NCBI GenBank assembly: GCA_947176605.1
Contig: CAMWRH010000012.1
Location: 1 to 57,789, forward strand
Direction: 5' to 3'
DNA length: 57,789 nt
From: an uncultured Porphyromonadaceae bacterium
GTDB taxonomy: Bacteria; Bacteroidota; Bacteroidia; Bacteroidales; Muribaculaceae
The position numbers and the translations under genes were made by a program. Shown here piece by piece: positions 27,786 through 38,029 of the stretch. The notes below the pieces were generated by a model. The model had not been told where the DNA came from and ran no database searches. It saw only the letters and a list, made by a program, of their open reading frames with translations. The stretch's first letter is position 1; each line of letters opens with the position of its first letter.

Positions 27786-28634
27786 ATGAATACAAGGAAA
27801 CTCTCCTTACATATCGGGCTGCTGGCAGCTCTTGTGATACTTCTGGCGAGCTGCGGCACACCGAAGGAAATAGCGTATTTTGATGATTTCCAGACCGTCA
27901 CGCAGGTCGAAAACCGTGCGCGACAGCAGATAAAGGTGCGCCCCGACGACAAGCTGCAGATCACCGTCAGCTCGAAAGACCCCCAGCTGGCCGCACTCTT
28001 CAATCTCCCCTCCATCACAAGCCGTCTGGGTCAAGGCGGCGCCGTATACAACGGCACCAACTCCAACTATAACAACGGCATCGCCAACGAAGGGATCAAC
28101 TGCTATACCGTGGATCCGCAGGGCAACATAGATTTCCCCGTGCTCGGAGAGCTGCATGTCGAAGGAATGACCCGCAGTGAGCTCGCCGGATTCGTAAAGG
28201 GAGAGCTTATGGGACGCAATCTGATAAAGGATCCCACCGTAGTGGTGGAATTCATCAACACCGGCGTAAGTGTGCTCGGTGAGGTGAAGATGCCCGGACG
28301 CTATCTGATGAACCGCGACGAAGTGACTCTTCTTGACGCCCTCTCGATGGCCGGCGACCTCACGATACAGGGACAGCGCACCAACGTGCGTGTGCTCCGC
28401 AACGAAGGCGACACCACGAAGGTATACGTCGTCGACCTCACCAAAGGCAACGAACTCCTGCAGAATCCCGCCTTCTACCTGCAGCAGGACGATGTGGTAT
28501 ACGTAGAACCCAACGACTACCGCAAGCGCGAGACCACCGTCAACGGTAACACCGCCCTCTCGGCCGGATTCTGGATGTCGGTCGTATCGGTGCTCACTTC
28601 AGTGGCCGTACTTATAGTGAACGTGGCTCGTTGA
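27786..28634 (+). CDS. Wza-like polysaccharide export lipoprotein
   Basis: A 282-residue lipoprotein with lipobox LASC (Cys23). The Poly_export domain (KVRPDDKLQITVSSKDPQLA, then YTVDPQGNIDFPVLGELHVE) is followed by an SLBB-type segment (VSVLGEVKMPGRYLMNRDEV). A C-terminal hydrophobic helix (AGFWMSVVSVLTSVAVLIV) is the expected outer-membrane pore helix or anchor. It forms the outer-membrane exit for capsule or exopolysaccharide. It is followed 129 bases later by its usual partner, the Wzc-like kinase. Confidence 0.88.
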   Translation: MNTRKLSLHIGLLAALVILLASCGTPKEIAYFDDFQTVTQVENRARQQIKVRPDDKLQITVSSKDPQLAALFNLPSITSRLGQGGAVYNGTNSNYNNGIANEGINCYTVDPQGNIDFPVLGELHVEGMTRSELAGFVKGELMGRNLIKDPTVVVEFINTGVSVLGEVKMPGRYLMNRDEVTLLDALSMAGDLTIQGQRTNVRVLRNEGDTTKVYVVDLTKGNELLQNPAFYLQQDDVVYVEPNDYRKRETTVNGNTALSAGFWMSVVSVLTSVAVLIVNVAR

Positions 28635-28763
28635 CAGGATAGCAGCTTCGCTCTTGCTACAGCCGCGGCGGCCGCCCCAACATTACAGATTACAGCTCCC
28701 GAAAGGTCCGATCGCCCCGGGAGCATGATTAACGGATTTAAGAGAAAAGATATCGAGATATAG

Positions 28764-31169
28764 ATGGAAAAGAATGCCCAGACAGTCGTCGTCCCCGACG
28801 ACGCGAACGCTTTCTCACTGAAAGAATTCCTGATCACATGCCTTGCGCAATGGAAATGGTTTGTGCTATCGGTGATTTTCTTCGTGGCGCTCGGTGTGCT
28901 TTACGTAGTGCGTCAGCAGCCTGTGTACAGCCGCACGATGTCGGTGCTGATACAGGATGAGAACAACAGTGGCGGACTTGATGTGGCAAGCGCATTCAAG
29001 GGGTTCGGCATCGGCGGAGCAAGCTCCAACGTATACAACGAACTGATTTCGCTCCAGTCGCCCGCAGTGATGGATGAGGTCGTGCGCCGGCTCGGACTCA
29101 ACATCAACGTCACCAAACTCGGATTCCCCCGCAATACCACCCTCTACGGCAAGACTTCGCCGATGGAAGTGGTGGTGCCCCAGTCGGAAGAACCCGTATC
29201 CTTCGGTTTCGTGATGACGCTGCAGCCCGACGATTCCTACATACTCGATAAATTCGTGAAGAATCTCCCCGACGGCACCGTCCAGGAATTCGACAAGGAA
29301 GTGAAAGGGAAACTCGGTTTCGGCGACATACACACCCCCGTCGGCACGATAGCCCTGCGCCCCAACGGATCATACACCAACGACCGCACCGAAGAAGTGC
29401 GCATCGGTGTGACGGTAGGCAGCATCGCAGGCGCCGTAGAGACCTATAGCGCCAAACTCAAAGGCGACCTGGCAAATGCCGACGCAGAGGTGATCGACCT
29501 GACGATGGACGACGTGAGCGTGCAGCGCAGCACCGACGTACTCAACACCGTCGTGGAAGTATACAACGAATTCTGGCTTCGCGACAAGAACCGCATGGCT
29601 GTGGCCACATCCAAATTCATCGACGAGCGCCTCAAATCACTCATCGGCGAACTGCGTGACGTGGACACCGACATAGCCGACTACCAGAGCGCCAAGATGA
29701 TCCCCGACGTGGAGCAGACCGCCCGCAAATACATGGAAGAGGGTGCATCGGTAAGCAAATCCATACTCGAAGTGAGCAATCAGCTCGCCATGGCGAAATA
29801 CATCCGCGACTATATCGCCAACCCGTCCAACCACAGCTCGGTGGTGCCGGTCAACACCGGCATGGGTAGCGCGGCGCTCGAAAAACTCATAGCCGACTAC
29901 AACACCCTGCTGCTGACGCGCAACAACCTTCTGGCCAACTCATCGGAAGAGAACCCCATCGTGGCCGACTACAACAACCAGATCAAAGGTATGCGCGAGT
30001 CGCTGCTCAAATCCGTCAACGCGCAGGTAGGCACACTACAGGCCAACCTCAAGAACCTCGAAGGGGCCGACTCCCAGAACAAGGCCCAGCTCGCCGCCAC
30101 TCCGGAGCAGGTGCGTTATCTCGGATCGATCAAGCGCGACCAGGCCGTAAAGGAGGCACTCTACCTCTTCCTGCTCCAGAAGCGCGAAGAGAACAATATC
30201 TCACTCGGATACAACGCCTACAACACCCGCATCATCACCCCTCCCTACGGACCCCGCGTGCCCGTGGCACCGCGTAAATTCGTGGTGATCTTCATCTGCG
30301 CCGTGCTCGGCGCGATGCTCCCGGCAGTGGTGATATACTTCGTGAGCGTATGCGACAACAAGGTGCGCGGACGCCGCGACCTCGAGAATCTCCCGATACC
30401 CTTCACCGGCGAGATCCCCCAGATCGGCAAAAAGCACAGGCTGCGCAAGCTCATCCAGAGCAAGCGCAAGCGTCAGGAAGAAATCGACACCCCGCGTCCC
30501 ATCGTGGCCGAAGGGAAACGCGACGTGCCCAACGAGGCATTCCGCGTGGTGCGCAGCAACATCGACCTGATGCTCGGCAAATCCCACGAGCATCCGGTGC
30601 TGATGGTGACATCGTTCAATCCCGGCAGCGGAAAATCGTTCGTGGCCTACAACCTGGGCGCTTCCTTCTCTCTCAAGCGCAAGCGCGTGCTGCTTATCGA
30701 CGGCGACCTGCGTCACGGGTCACTCTCTACTTACGTAGGCTCACCGCACCGCGGCCTTGCAGCCTTCCTGACAGGCAATGTCACCGATCCCGACCGCATC
30801 ATATATCCCGTCGAAGGATTCAAGGATTTCGACATCATCCCGATCGGCAAGCGCCCGCCAAACCCCGCGGAGCTGCTCGAAGGGGAGGAGTTCGGCAAAC
30901 TGCTTGATGCCGTGCGCGACAGATACGACGTCATCATGGTAGACTGTCCGCCGGTCAACGTCGTGGTCGACACCCAGCTGCTCAACCGCTATGCCGATGC
31001 CACGATATTCGTGGTGCGTGCCGGACTGCTCGAGCGCAAGGCCATATCCGACCTTACCAACCTTTACAACGAAAAGAAACTTACGCGTATGAGCATACTC
31101 CTCAACGGCACCGAAGCCGCCCACAGCTCATACTATACTTACGGCAACTATCAGTCGCTTGAAGAATAG
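28764..31169 (+). CDS. Wzc-like chain-length regulator and BY-type tyrosine kinase
   Basis: An 801-residue fusion. The N-terminal Wzz domain has a membrane segment (residues about 30-50), a long periplasmic coiled-coil part and a second membrane segment near 505-525. The cytoplasmic kinase follows, with Walker A PGSGKSF (about residue 620), Walker A' VLLIDGDLRHG and Walker B VIMVDCPP. The tail SSYYTYGNYQ is the tyrosine cluster expected for autophosphorylation. Cycles of phosphorylation control polymer length and export through the Wza-like partner. The phosphatase that should reverse it is the next gene. Confidence 0.9.
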   Translation: MEKNAQTVVVPDDANAFSLKEFLITCLAQWKWFVLSVIFFVALGVLYVVRQQPVYSRTMSVLIQDENNSGGLDVASAFKGFGIGGASSNVYNELISLQSPAVMDEVVRRLGLNINVTKLGFPRNTTLYGKTSPMEVVVPQSEEPVSFGFVMTLQPDDSYILDKFVKNLPDGTVQEFDKEVKGKLGFGDIHTPVGTIALRPNGSYTNDRTEEVRIGVTVGSIAGAVETYSAKLKGDLANADAEVIDLTMDDVSVQRSTDVLNTVVEVYNEFWLRDKNRMAVATSKFIDERLKSLIGELRDVDTDIADYQSAKMIPDVEQTARKYMEEGASVSKSILEVSNQLAMAKYIRDYIANPSNHSSVVPVNTGMGSAALEKLIADYNTLLLTRNNLLANSSEENPIVADYNNQIKGMRESLLKSVNAQVGTLQANLKNLEGADSQNKAQLAATPEQVRYLGSIKRDQAVKEALYLFLLQKREENNISLGYNAYNTRIITPPYGPRVPVAPRKFVVIFICAVLGAMLPAVVIYFVSVCDNKVRGRRDLENLPIPFTGEIPQIGKKHRLRKLIQSKRKRQEEIDTPRPIVAEGKRDVPNEAFRVVRSNIDLMLGKSHEHPVLMVTSFNPGSGKSFVAYNLGASFSLKRKRVLLIDGDLRHGSLSTYVGSPHRGLAAFLTGNVTDPDRIIYPVEGFKDFDIIPIGKRPPNPAELLEGEEFGKLLDAVRDRYDVIMVDCPPVNVVVDTQLLNRYADATIFVVRAGLLERKAISDLTNLYNEKKLTRMSILLNGTEAAHSSYYTYGNYQSLEE

Positions 31170-31248
31170 CCCCAGGGCTATTCTTCGGCGTATCTGATGG
31201 TATGCGCCGCGACACTCATTAACCCCACCATACACTAAAAACAGAATT

Positions 31249-31983
31249 ATGGCAATATGGCCCTTTAAGAAACGCGTCGACACATTGCTCAAAGGCGGCA
31301 TAATGGGAGGATTTACCGACTGGCACTCCCACATCCTGCCGGGAGTCGACGACGGAGTGCCCGACATGGAGACCTCGCTCGCCACGCTGCGGGCCTACGA
31401 CGAGATGGGAGTGAAGCGCGTATGGCTCACCCCCCACATAATGGAAGATTACCCGAATACTCCCGAAGAACTGCGTGCGCGGTTCGCCGAGCTGCAGCAG
31501 GCCTGGGACGGCAAAGTGGAACTCCGGCTTGCCGCCGAGCACATGCTCGACTCCCTCTTCCGCGAGCGCCTCGACTCCCGTCAGCTCATGCCGATAGGAG
31601 AGGAGGGGACCCATCTGCTCGTAGAGACCTCCTACTTCAATCCGCCGATGGACTTCGACGACATGATCGACGACATACAGTCGGCCGGCTACTATCCCGT
31701 GCTTGCCCATCCCGAGCGCTACCGCTACATGAACGAAGCCGACTACAAGGACCTGCGCCGCCGCGGCGTGCTGTTTCAGATCAACATGATGTCGACCGTG
31801 GGGATGTACGGCGAGACAGCCCGCGGCAAAGCCGAATGGCTGCTGCGCAACGGCATGGCCGAACTCACCGGCACCGACCTGCACCGACTGGCCGCCACAC
31901 AGCGCCATCTGCAGACATCGCCCCACAACCGCGAGACACTGCAGCTGATACTCTCTCTGGCCGCTGCGCCGAAAGTAGGCTGA
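31249..31983 (+). CDS. CpsB/CapC-type tyrosine-protein phosphatase (PHP family)
   Basis: A 244-residue PHP-family metal-dependent phosphatase. The metal-binding motif DWHSHILPGVDDG lies near residue 25. Further ligand segments are LTPHI, AAEHM, LAHPERY and TGTDLHR. Members dephosphorylate BY-kinases of polysaccharide export, and this gene follows the Wzc-like kinase by 79 bases, which supports that role. An internal ATG near 31303 could give a shorter form, but the first ATG is preferred. Confidence 0.88.
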   Translation: MAIWPFKKRVDTLLKGGIMGGFTDWHSHILPGVDDGVPDMETSLATLRAYDEMGVKRVWLTPHIMEDYPNTPEELRARFAELQQAWDGKVELRLAAEHMLDSLFRERLDSRQLMPIGEEGTHLLVETSYFNPPMDFDDMIDDIQSAGYYPVLAHPERYRYMNEADYKDLRRRGVLFQINMMSTVGMYGETARGKAEWLLRNGMAELTGTDLHRLAATQRHLQTSPHNRETLQLILSLAAAPKVG

Positions 31984-32122
31984 CCACTCCCGGAATGCGA
32001 AATATTACGGTGAAATAAAGCTGAATTGCAAAAAAATTACTAAATTTGCAGTGTGGAGCGTAACCTCAGCGCGTCACTATTGTTACAGTAATAACAAAGA
32101 CAATCAAACTATATAATTTACC

Positions 32123-33124
32123 ATGGTAGATTACAAATCACTCGGTCTGGTCAACACCAAAGAGATGTTCGCAAAGGCCGTACACGGTGGCTATGCCATC
32201 CCGGCGTTCAACTTCAACAACATGGAGCAGCTCCAGGCCATCATCAAGGCCGCTGCCGACACTAAATCTCCCGTAATCCTTCAGGTATCGAAAGGTGCGC
32301 GCAACTACGCCAACCCGATTCTGCTCCGTTACATGGCGCAGGGTGCCGTAGAGTATGCCAAGTCACTCGGCTGGGAGCATCCCCAGATCGTGCTTCACCT
32401 CGACCACGGCGATTCGTTTGAGCTTTGCAAGGACTGCATCGACAACGGTTTCTCTTCAGTGATGATCGACGGCTCACACCTCCCCTATGAGGAGAACGTG
32501 GCCCTGACAAAGAAAGTGGTAGACTACGCTCATCAGTATGACGTGACTGTAGAGGGCGAGCTCGGCGTACTTGCCGGCGTGGAAGACGAGGTAAGCTCCG
32601 ACCACCACACATACACCGATCCCGAAGAGGTGATCGACTTCGTGACCCGCACAGGTTGCGACAGCCTCGCCATCTCGATCGGCACATCTCACGGTGCCTA
32701 CAAGTTCACTCCCGAGCAGTGCACACGCGACGAGAAGACAGGCCGTCTCGTTCCCCCGCCGCTGGCATTCGACGTGCTTGAGGGCGTAGAGGCCAAGCTG
32801 CCTGATTTCCCCATCGTGCTCCACGGCTCTTCTTCAGTGCCCCAGGAATACGTGGACATCATCAACGCCAACGGCGGCAAGCTCCCCGACGCAATCGGTA
32901 TCCCCGAGGAAGAGCTCCGCAAGGCTGCGAAGATGGACGTATGCAAGATCAACATCGACTCCGACAGCCGTCTGGCCATGACAGCAGCCGTGCGCAAGGT
33001 ATTCGCAGAGAAGCCCGCAGAGTTCGACCCGCGCAAATACCTCGGTCCGGCCCGCGACGAGATGGAGAAACTCTACAAGCACAAAATCATCAACGTGCTT
33101 GGCTCTGAAGGCAAGGCTGAGTAA
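32123..33124 (+). CDS. fba: Class II fructose-bisphosphate aldolase
   Basis: A 333-residue zinc-dependent aldolase. LHLDHGDSFELCKDCID holds zinc-binding histidine and catalytic aspartate; MIDGSHLPYEENVALTK, VEGELGVLAGVEDE and VLHGSSSVP complete the active site. It cleaves fructose-1,6-bisphosphate to glyceraldehyde-3-phosphate and dihydroxyacetone phosphate in glycolysis. A TAAATTTG box at 32041-32048 lies about 75 bases upstream and may be its -7 element. Codon use is typical of highly expressed genes. Confidence 0.94.
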   Translation: MVDYKSLGLVNTKEMFAKAVHGGYAIPAFNFNNMEQLQAIIKAAADTKSPVILQVSKGARNYANPILLRYMAQGAVEYAKSLGWEHPQIVLHLDHGDSFELCKDCIDNGFSSVMIDGSHLPYEENVALTKKVVDYAHQYDVTVEGELGVLAGVEDEVSSDHHTYTDPEEVIDFVTRTGCDSLAISIGTSHGAYKFTPEQCTRDEKTGRLVPPPLAFDVLEGVEAKLPDFPIVLHGSSSVPQEYVDIINANGGKLPDAIGIPEEELRKAAKMDVCKINIDSDSRLAMTAAVRKVFAEKPAEFDPRKYLGPARDEMEKLYKHKIINVLGSEGKAE

Positions 33125-33279
33125 TCGGTCGGCCCCCAAGCCATAACACAACAGCAACGCCCCGCGATATGCGTCGGCCCGGCCCCGCCGCAGCGGCCGC
33201 CGGCACCGCACATTGACCGGACGAAATAACAAGACTTGAGCCACCGCAAGGTGGCTCAAGTTTCATCATTTATTGTCAG

Positions 33280-33753
33280 ATGCACCACACAGTTACATCC
33301 GCCTCCGCTCCGCGTCGCCCACGGCTGACGGGCGCAGTCACGTTACTCCTGCTGATTCTCGCCGCGCTCGCCACAGTGGGAGCCTCCTGCTCGCGCAGCA
33401 ACAGGATGGGTAAAATCCACGCCATGTGGCAGGTGATGAGCATAGAGCGCCCGGGAGAGGAGCCGCAGACGGAGTTCGAACCGCGCCTGTACTACAATTT
33501 CGACCAGAACGTGCTCCAGCTCACACGCTCATCCGACGACACCCAGTCGCAGGGGCGCTATGCCGCCAACGTCAGCGGCGAAGACCCCGACTATATCCTC
33601 GACTTCCCCTACGACACCGACTCCTACGGCATGTCGCTGATACGCCCCTGGGGGATAGATGAGAATCCGGTGAGCATGACAGTGCTTGAGCTCGACAACA
33701 AGACCCTCGTGATGCGTATCGGCGAGAACGTGATTACCTGCCGGCGTTTCTGA
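33280..33753 (+). CDS. Small lipocalin-like lipoprotein
   Basis: A 157-residue protein with a basic N-terminus, a hydrophobic stretch and a lipobox-like VGASC (cysteine at about residue 37). A beta-rich domain follows, MWQVMSIERPGEEPQTE then RLYYNFDQNVLQLTR and MTVLELDNKTLVMRI. The layout fits the lipocalin-like lipoproteins of Bacteroidales, possibly the DUF4847 group, which I cannot confirm. It lies between fba and murF-alr. The long N-terminal extension before the signal may mean the true start is internal, although no other good ATG precedes the hydrophobic stretch. Confidence 0.6.
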   Translation: MHHTVTSASAPRRPRLTGAVTLLLLILAALATVGASCSRSNRMGKIHAMWQVMSIERPGEEPQTEFEPRLYYNFDQNVLQLTRSSDDTQSQGRYAANVSGEDPDYILDFPYDTDSYGMSLIRPWGIDENPVSMTVLELDNKTLVMRIGENVITCRRF

Positions 33754-33801
33754 GCCGCCGCACGACTCTCTTCCCGACCCGTACTTAACACATGAATTTC
33801 C

Positions 33802-36297
33802 ATGAACACAACCATAGGGGAAATAGCTCGCCTCATCGGCGCCGAACTTCCGGAGAACACTCCCAATATCGTGATCGAGCGGTTGCTGACCGACTCCCGG
33901 TCGTTTGCAAATCCGGAAGGGACGCTCTTTTTTGCAATACCGTCGGCTTCGACTGATGCCACCCGATTCATGCGCCCTCTTTACGACAAGGGGGTGCGTT
34001 GTTTCGTAGCGCCTGCGGTGCCGGCGGATATGGAGGATGCGGCGGATGCCGTGATACTCGTGCATCCCGATCCCGTGGCGGCGCTGCAGAGCATTACGCG
34101 CCGGCGCCGCTCGATGGGGGGTGAGGTAGTGGCAATCACCGGCTCAAAGGGGAAGACCACCCTCAAGGAGTGGATTTTCCAGCTGATGTCGTCATTACGC
34201 AATACGGTGCGCAGTCCGCGCAGCTTCAATTCCCAGATAGGAGTGCCTCTGTCGATGTGGGAAATCAACAGCAATACGCGTCTGACGCTCATAGAGGCCG
34301 GCATATCCCGCAGCGGTGAGATGGCGCGTCTGGCAGAGTGTATCCGCCCCGATGTGGTGATAATCACATCGATCGATGATGAGCATGACGAAGGTTTTGC
34401 CTCACATGAAGAGAAGGTGGCCGAGAAACTGTCGCTGGCAGCCGCTCCGTCGGTGCGCCGGGTGATCTACTGTGCCGACGACCTTGAGGTGGCACAGGCA
34501 GCCGCATCACTCCCCGAAGATGTGGAGCATTTCACCTGGACAAGCCAGAACCGTTTCGGCGCCCGTGTGCGCATCATCGGAGTGACCCCGGTGGAGCGCC
34601 GTGGCCGCAAGCTGCAGAAAATAAGTTTCATTTCAGGCGCAGAGCTGAATTCCATCGAAGTCGATGTGCAGGATGAGCATGACCTGCGCAATGCCTGCGC
34701 GGCCCTGACCTACATGGTGTCGGCCAAGGTGCCCGTAAAATCAATCATCGACAACTTCCGCGAGGTGCATCCCATATCCACGCGCCTCAGCGTGGTCGAC
34801 GGCCAGCGCGGCTGCAGCCTGATCTACGATTCATATACATCCGATTTCTCCTCGCTTGAACCTGCCGTCGACTTCATGATGCGCCGCCGCACACCGCGTC
34901 AGAAGACAGTGGTGGTGCTCACCCCCTTCCAGCACAAAGGGCATGGCAGCGGCCGCCAGGAATACGAAAAGGCAGCACGGATGCTGATGCAGCGGGGAGT
35001 GGACCGCATTATAGGCGTCGGAGCCGAAATGCGCAGATACGACCGTATGTTCGGGCGGCATTTCCGTTCGTTCTATACGCCGCAGATGCTGTTTGACTAT
35101 CTTAAGGAATGCCCCTTTGAGAATTCCTGCGTGCTTATCAAGGGGAATCCTGAGTACGACCTGTCGGGGATTTCGGAAATCATGGAAGTGCGCACGCATG
35201 AGACGCATCTTGAGGTGAATCTGGAGTCGCTGATCCACAACTACAACTACTTCCGCAGCCATGTGCCCCCCACAACCGGGATGATCGCCATGGTCAAGGC
35301 CTCGGGCTACGGAGTGGGAAGCTATGAGATAGCCAAGACCCTTCAGGATGCCGGAGCGGCGTATCTGGCTGTGGCTGTGCTCGACGAGGGGCTGGCCCTG
35401 CGCGAGCGCGGCATCACGATGCCGATAATGGTGATGAATCCCAGGGTGGCCGACTATACCACAATGTTTGCCAACCGTCTTGAGCCTGAAATCTACAACG
35501 CGGCCATGCTGCAGGATGTCATACACCAGGCTGTGGCCGAGGGACTCAGGAATTATCCGGTGCATATCAAGCTCGACACCGGGATGCACCGCATGGGATT
35601 CATCGAGGAGGAGCTTCCTGCCCTTATGGATACCCTCGCCTCCCAGACCAACGTGCGTGTGGCTACCGTATTCTCCCATCTTGCCACTGCCGACATGACC
35701 GATATGGATGACTATACACGGATGCAGCTTGAATGCTTCAGCCGCTGCACCGACTATATGCTCTCGCGCAGCGAGGAGCCTTTCAGGCGTCATGTGCTCA
35801 ACTCGGCGGGAATACTGCGCTTCCCGGAGTATCATTACGATCTGGTGCGCCTCGGCATAGGGCTGTATGGGGTCAATACGCTTCCGGCAGACATAGAGCG
35901 TCCGCTCGAGCCTGTGGCCACGCTTCAGACCGTGGTGATACACGTGCGCGAATGGCCCGCAGGCACCACCGTGGGCTATGCCCGCAGGGGAGAGCTGAAG
36001 CGCCCCTCGCGTGTGGCCACCATCCCCATCGGATATGCCGACGGGATGAACCGCCATTTCGGCAACGGAGCCATCAAAGTGCTCATCAACGGTCAGGAAG
36101 CGCCTACGGTGGGCAATATATGCATGGATGCGTGCATGATAGATGTCACCGGAATCGACTGCCATGTAGGAGATGTGGTGGAGGTATTCGGCCGCAATAT
36201 GCCGATATCGCGTCTTGCCGACGTGCTCGACACGATACCCTATGAGGTGCTGACTTCGGTCTCGCCCCGTGTGAAGCGCGTGTATTACCGCGACTGA
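33802..36297 (+). CDS. Bifunctional MurF ligase / alanine racemase
   Basis: An 831-residue fusion. Residues 1 to about 450 are MurF, with the Mur ligase P-loop ITGSKGKTTLKEW (about residue 112) and FNSQIGVPLSMWEI; this half adds D-Ala-D-Ala to UDP-MurNAc-tripeptide. From about 470 an alanine racemase follows. Its PLP lysine is Lys499 in MVKASGYGVG, the second base is Tyr726 in VGYARRGE, and it has IGYADGMNRHF and VGNICMDACMIDVT. The fused enzyme both makes D-alanine and consumes its dipeptide. This fusion is normal in Bacteroidetes. Confidence 0.95.
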   Translation: MNTTIGEIARLIGAELPENTPNIVIERLLTDSRSFANPEGTLFFAIPSASTDATRFMRPLYDKGVRCFVAPAVPADMEDAADAVILVHPDPVAALQSITRRRRSMGGEVVAITGSKGKTTLKEWIFQLMSSLRNTVRSPRSFNSQIGVPLSMWEINSNTRLTLIEAGISRSGEMARLAECIRPDVVIITSIDDEHDEGFASHEEKVAEKLSLAAAPSVRRVIYCADDLEVAQAAASLPEDVEHFTWTSQNRFGARVRIIGVTPVERRGRKLQKISFISGAELNSIEVDVQDEHDLRNACAALTYMVSAKVPVKSIIDNFREVHPISTRLSVVDGQRGCSLIYDSYTSDFSSLEPAVDFMMRRRTPRQKTVVVLTPFQHKGHGSGRQEYEKAARMLMQRGVDRIIGVGAEMRRYDRMFGRHFRSFYTPQMLFDYLKECPFENSCVLIKGNPEYDLSGISEIMEVRTHETHLEVNLESLIHNYNYFRSHVPPTTGMIAMVKASGYGVGSYEIAKTLQDAGAAYLAVAVLDEGLALRERGITMPIMVMNPRVADYTTMFANRLEPEIYNAAMLQDVIHQAVAEGLRNYPVHIKLDTGMHRMGFIEEELPALMDTLASQTNVRVATVFSHLATADMTDMDDYTRMQLECFSRCTDYMLSRSEEPFRRHVLNSAGILRFPEYHYDLVRLGIGLYGVNTLPADIERPLEPVATLQTVVIHVREWPAGTTVGYARRGELKRPSRVATIPIGYADGMNRHFGNGAIKVLINGQEAPTVGNICMDACMIDVTGIDCHVGDVVEVFGRNMPISRLADVLDTIPYEVLTSVSPRVKRVYYRD

Positions 36298-36359
36298 ACC
36301 TCAGCGCAGAGAGGAGCGGGTGCTCTCCACCGACTCCCCTGCGCAAGAGGCGGGGACGC

Positions 36360-36578
36360 TTATGAATTGTCGGCTGCCAGGGCCTTCAGGGCTTTCTGCA
36401 CCGCTTCATCCGTGTGATGCAGCTTCGCCTTGCAGTGTTTCAGCAGCTCAAGTGCTGTGGAGGTGTATTCTGCCAGGCGGTCGATATCGCAGTCTGGGCT
36501 TTGCATGCTGCCGACAATCTGTTCGAGCCTGGCCACGGCCTCGCTGTAGCTCATTTTGTCAATTTCCTGTGGTGTCAT
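36360..36578 (-). CDS. xseB: Exodeoxyribonuclease VII small subunit
   Basis: A 72-residue protein with the family pattern MSYSEAVARLEQIVGSMQSP and ELLKHCKAKLHHTDEAVQKAL. It binds XseA to form exonuclease VII, which degrades single-stranded DNA. The start codon lies one base after the xseA stop codon, so the two subunits are translationally coupled. Confidence 0.92.
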   Translation of the reverse strand: MTPQEIDKMSYSEAVARLEQIVGSMQSPDCDIDRLAEYTSTALELLKHCKAKLHHTDEAVQKALKALAADNS

Positions 36579-36579
36579 A

Positions 36580-37974
36580 TTATTCTGATGGTGTGATGGT
36601 TATAGACTGTACGCTTCCGTCGGGGAGGATTGTCTCCATGGTGGTGCCCGGGGGTAGCTGCTCCACACTTCTCACCGCCTTCCGGCCGATGCGGGTGATG
36701 GAGTAGCCGCGCCGCAGTGTGGCAGTAGGACTTAGCACATCCACCATCCCGGCCAGCGACTGAAGGTGTCGTTGCTCCAGGAGGAGGCGTTGAGCGGCGG
36801 CATTCCCGATTTTCTGCGGTATTGCCTCAAGCATGGTGCGTTGGGATGCGAGCAGGGATGATGAGCCGCCTGCGATGCGCGACACGATGTCAGCCAGACG
36901 GTTGCCGGCGCGTGTCAGACCGTTTTGGGCTGCTCCCGACAGCAGGGCCGACAGGCGGTCGAGCCGATGCTTCTCCGCGTTGATGCGGGCCGGAGCCAGC
37001 GCCGGAATCATGGCGGCAAGATGGGCCAGCCTCTGGTTCTCGCCGGCGGCATGGGAGCGTGTGCGTTCCACTATGGCGCGGGTCAGTTCATCGGCGCGTT
37101 GTCCGGCCCGTGTGAGAGAATCGATGAGATAGGCCGCCACGGCGGTGGGAGTCTTGCAGCGCGTGTGGGCTATATAGTCGAGCACCGTATTGTCGCGCTC
37201 ATGTCCGATACCCACGATGACAGGGAGCGGGAAAAGCGCCACACGGCGCGCCAGCTCGAGATTGTCGAAAGCGTTAAGGTCGGAAGTGGCGCCACCGCCG
37301 CGTATTATCACCACACAGTCCCAGAAATCCGAATGCTCCTCAATCCGGTCGAGTGCGGCCATGATTGATGGCACGGTGCGCTCCCCCTGCAGAGTAGCCT
37401 GATAAAGCAGCGGATAGAAAGCGAATCCCGAGGCCATGAGCTGATTCATGAAATCCCCGTATCCGGCGGCACCATCGGAAGATACGATTGCTATGTGCTG
37501 CGGGGCTGCGGGCATTGCCATCCGCTTATTGGCATCGATAATACCCTCCTTCTTCAGCTGCTCCAGGATTTCACGTCGCAGCCGCTCCATGTCGCCGAGG
37601 GTATAGGATGGGTCGATATCTGTGATGTTTGCCGACAGTCCGTAGAGTGGATTGCAGCTGGCCGAGACCTTCAGAAGCAGTTTCATGCCGTTGTCAAGTT
37701 TCGTCCCTACCGCATCTTGGAATTTATGTGCTATATGTGAGAAACTGTCCTTCCACATTGTGGCAGAGATGCGGGCCACTGTCTCACCGGCCTCATTCTT
37801 CTCTATCAGCTGACCGTAAGCATGGGGACCTTTGCGGCGGAAATCAACTATTTCGGCAATCACCCAGCATTCTCTTAGGGCAGGATTGGAATTGACGTGC
37901 AGGGATATGGTCTGCGTAAATGTCAGCAGTGACATCGGAGCCGAAGCGCCGTTAAGAGTTGTGGAGGATTGCAT
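36580..37974 (-). CDS. xseA: Exodeoxyribonuclease VII large subunit
   Basis: A 464-residue XseA. An OB-fold tRNA_anti-like N-terminal domain (CWVIAEIVDFRRKGPHAYGQ) is followed by the catalytic domain (IAIVSSDGAAGYGDFMNQL, then VVIIRGGGATSDLNAFDN and PVIVGIGHERDNTVLDYIAH) and a coiled-coil C-terminal region. It is the nuclease subunit. It is upstream of xseB in transcription order. An internal ATG at 37935 (MSLLTFTQ) would give a more usual N-terminus and remains possible. Confidence 0.93.
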   Translation of the reverse strand: MQSSTTLNGASAPMSLLTFTQTISLHVNSNPALRECWVIAEIVDFRRKGPHAYGQLIEKNEAGETVARISATMWKDSFSHIAHKFQDAVGTKLDNGMKLLLKVSASCNPLYGLSANITDIDPSYTLGDMERLRREILEQLKKEGIIDANKRMAMPAAPQHIAIVSSDGAAGYGDFMNQLMASGFAFYPLLYQATLQGERTVPSIMAALDRIEEHSDFWDCVVIIRGGGATSDLNAFDNLELARRVALFPLPVIVGIGHERDNTVLDYIAHTRCKTPTAVAAYLIDSLTRAGQRADELTRAIVERTRSHAAGENQRLAHLAAMIPALAPARINAEKHRLDRLSALLSGAAQNGLTRAGNRLADIVSRIAGGSSSLLASQRTMLEAIPQKIGNAAAQRLLLEQRHLQSLAGMVDVLSPTATLRRGYSITRIGRKAVRSVEQLPPGTTMETILPDGSVQSITITPSE

Positions 37975-38029
37975 GTGCGGTGGGGGTGAAGATGACAGAG
38001 GTATGACAGGATAGGTGTGTGCAGGTGCG

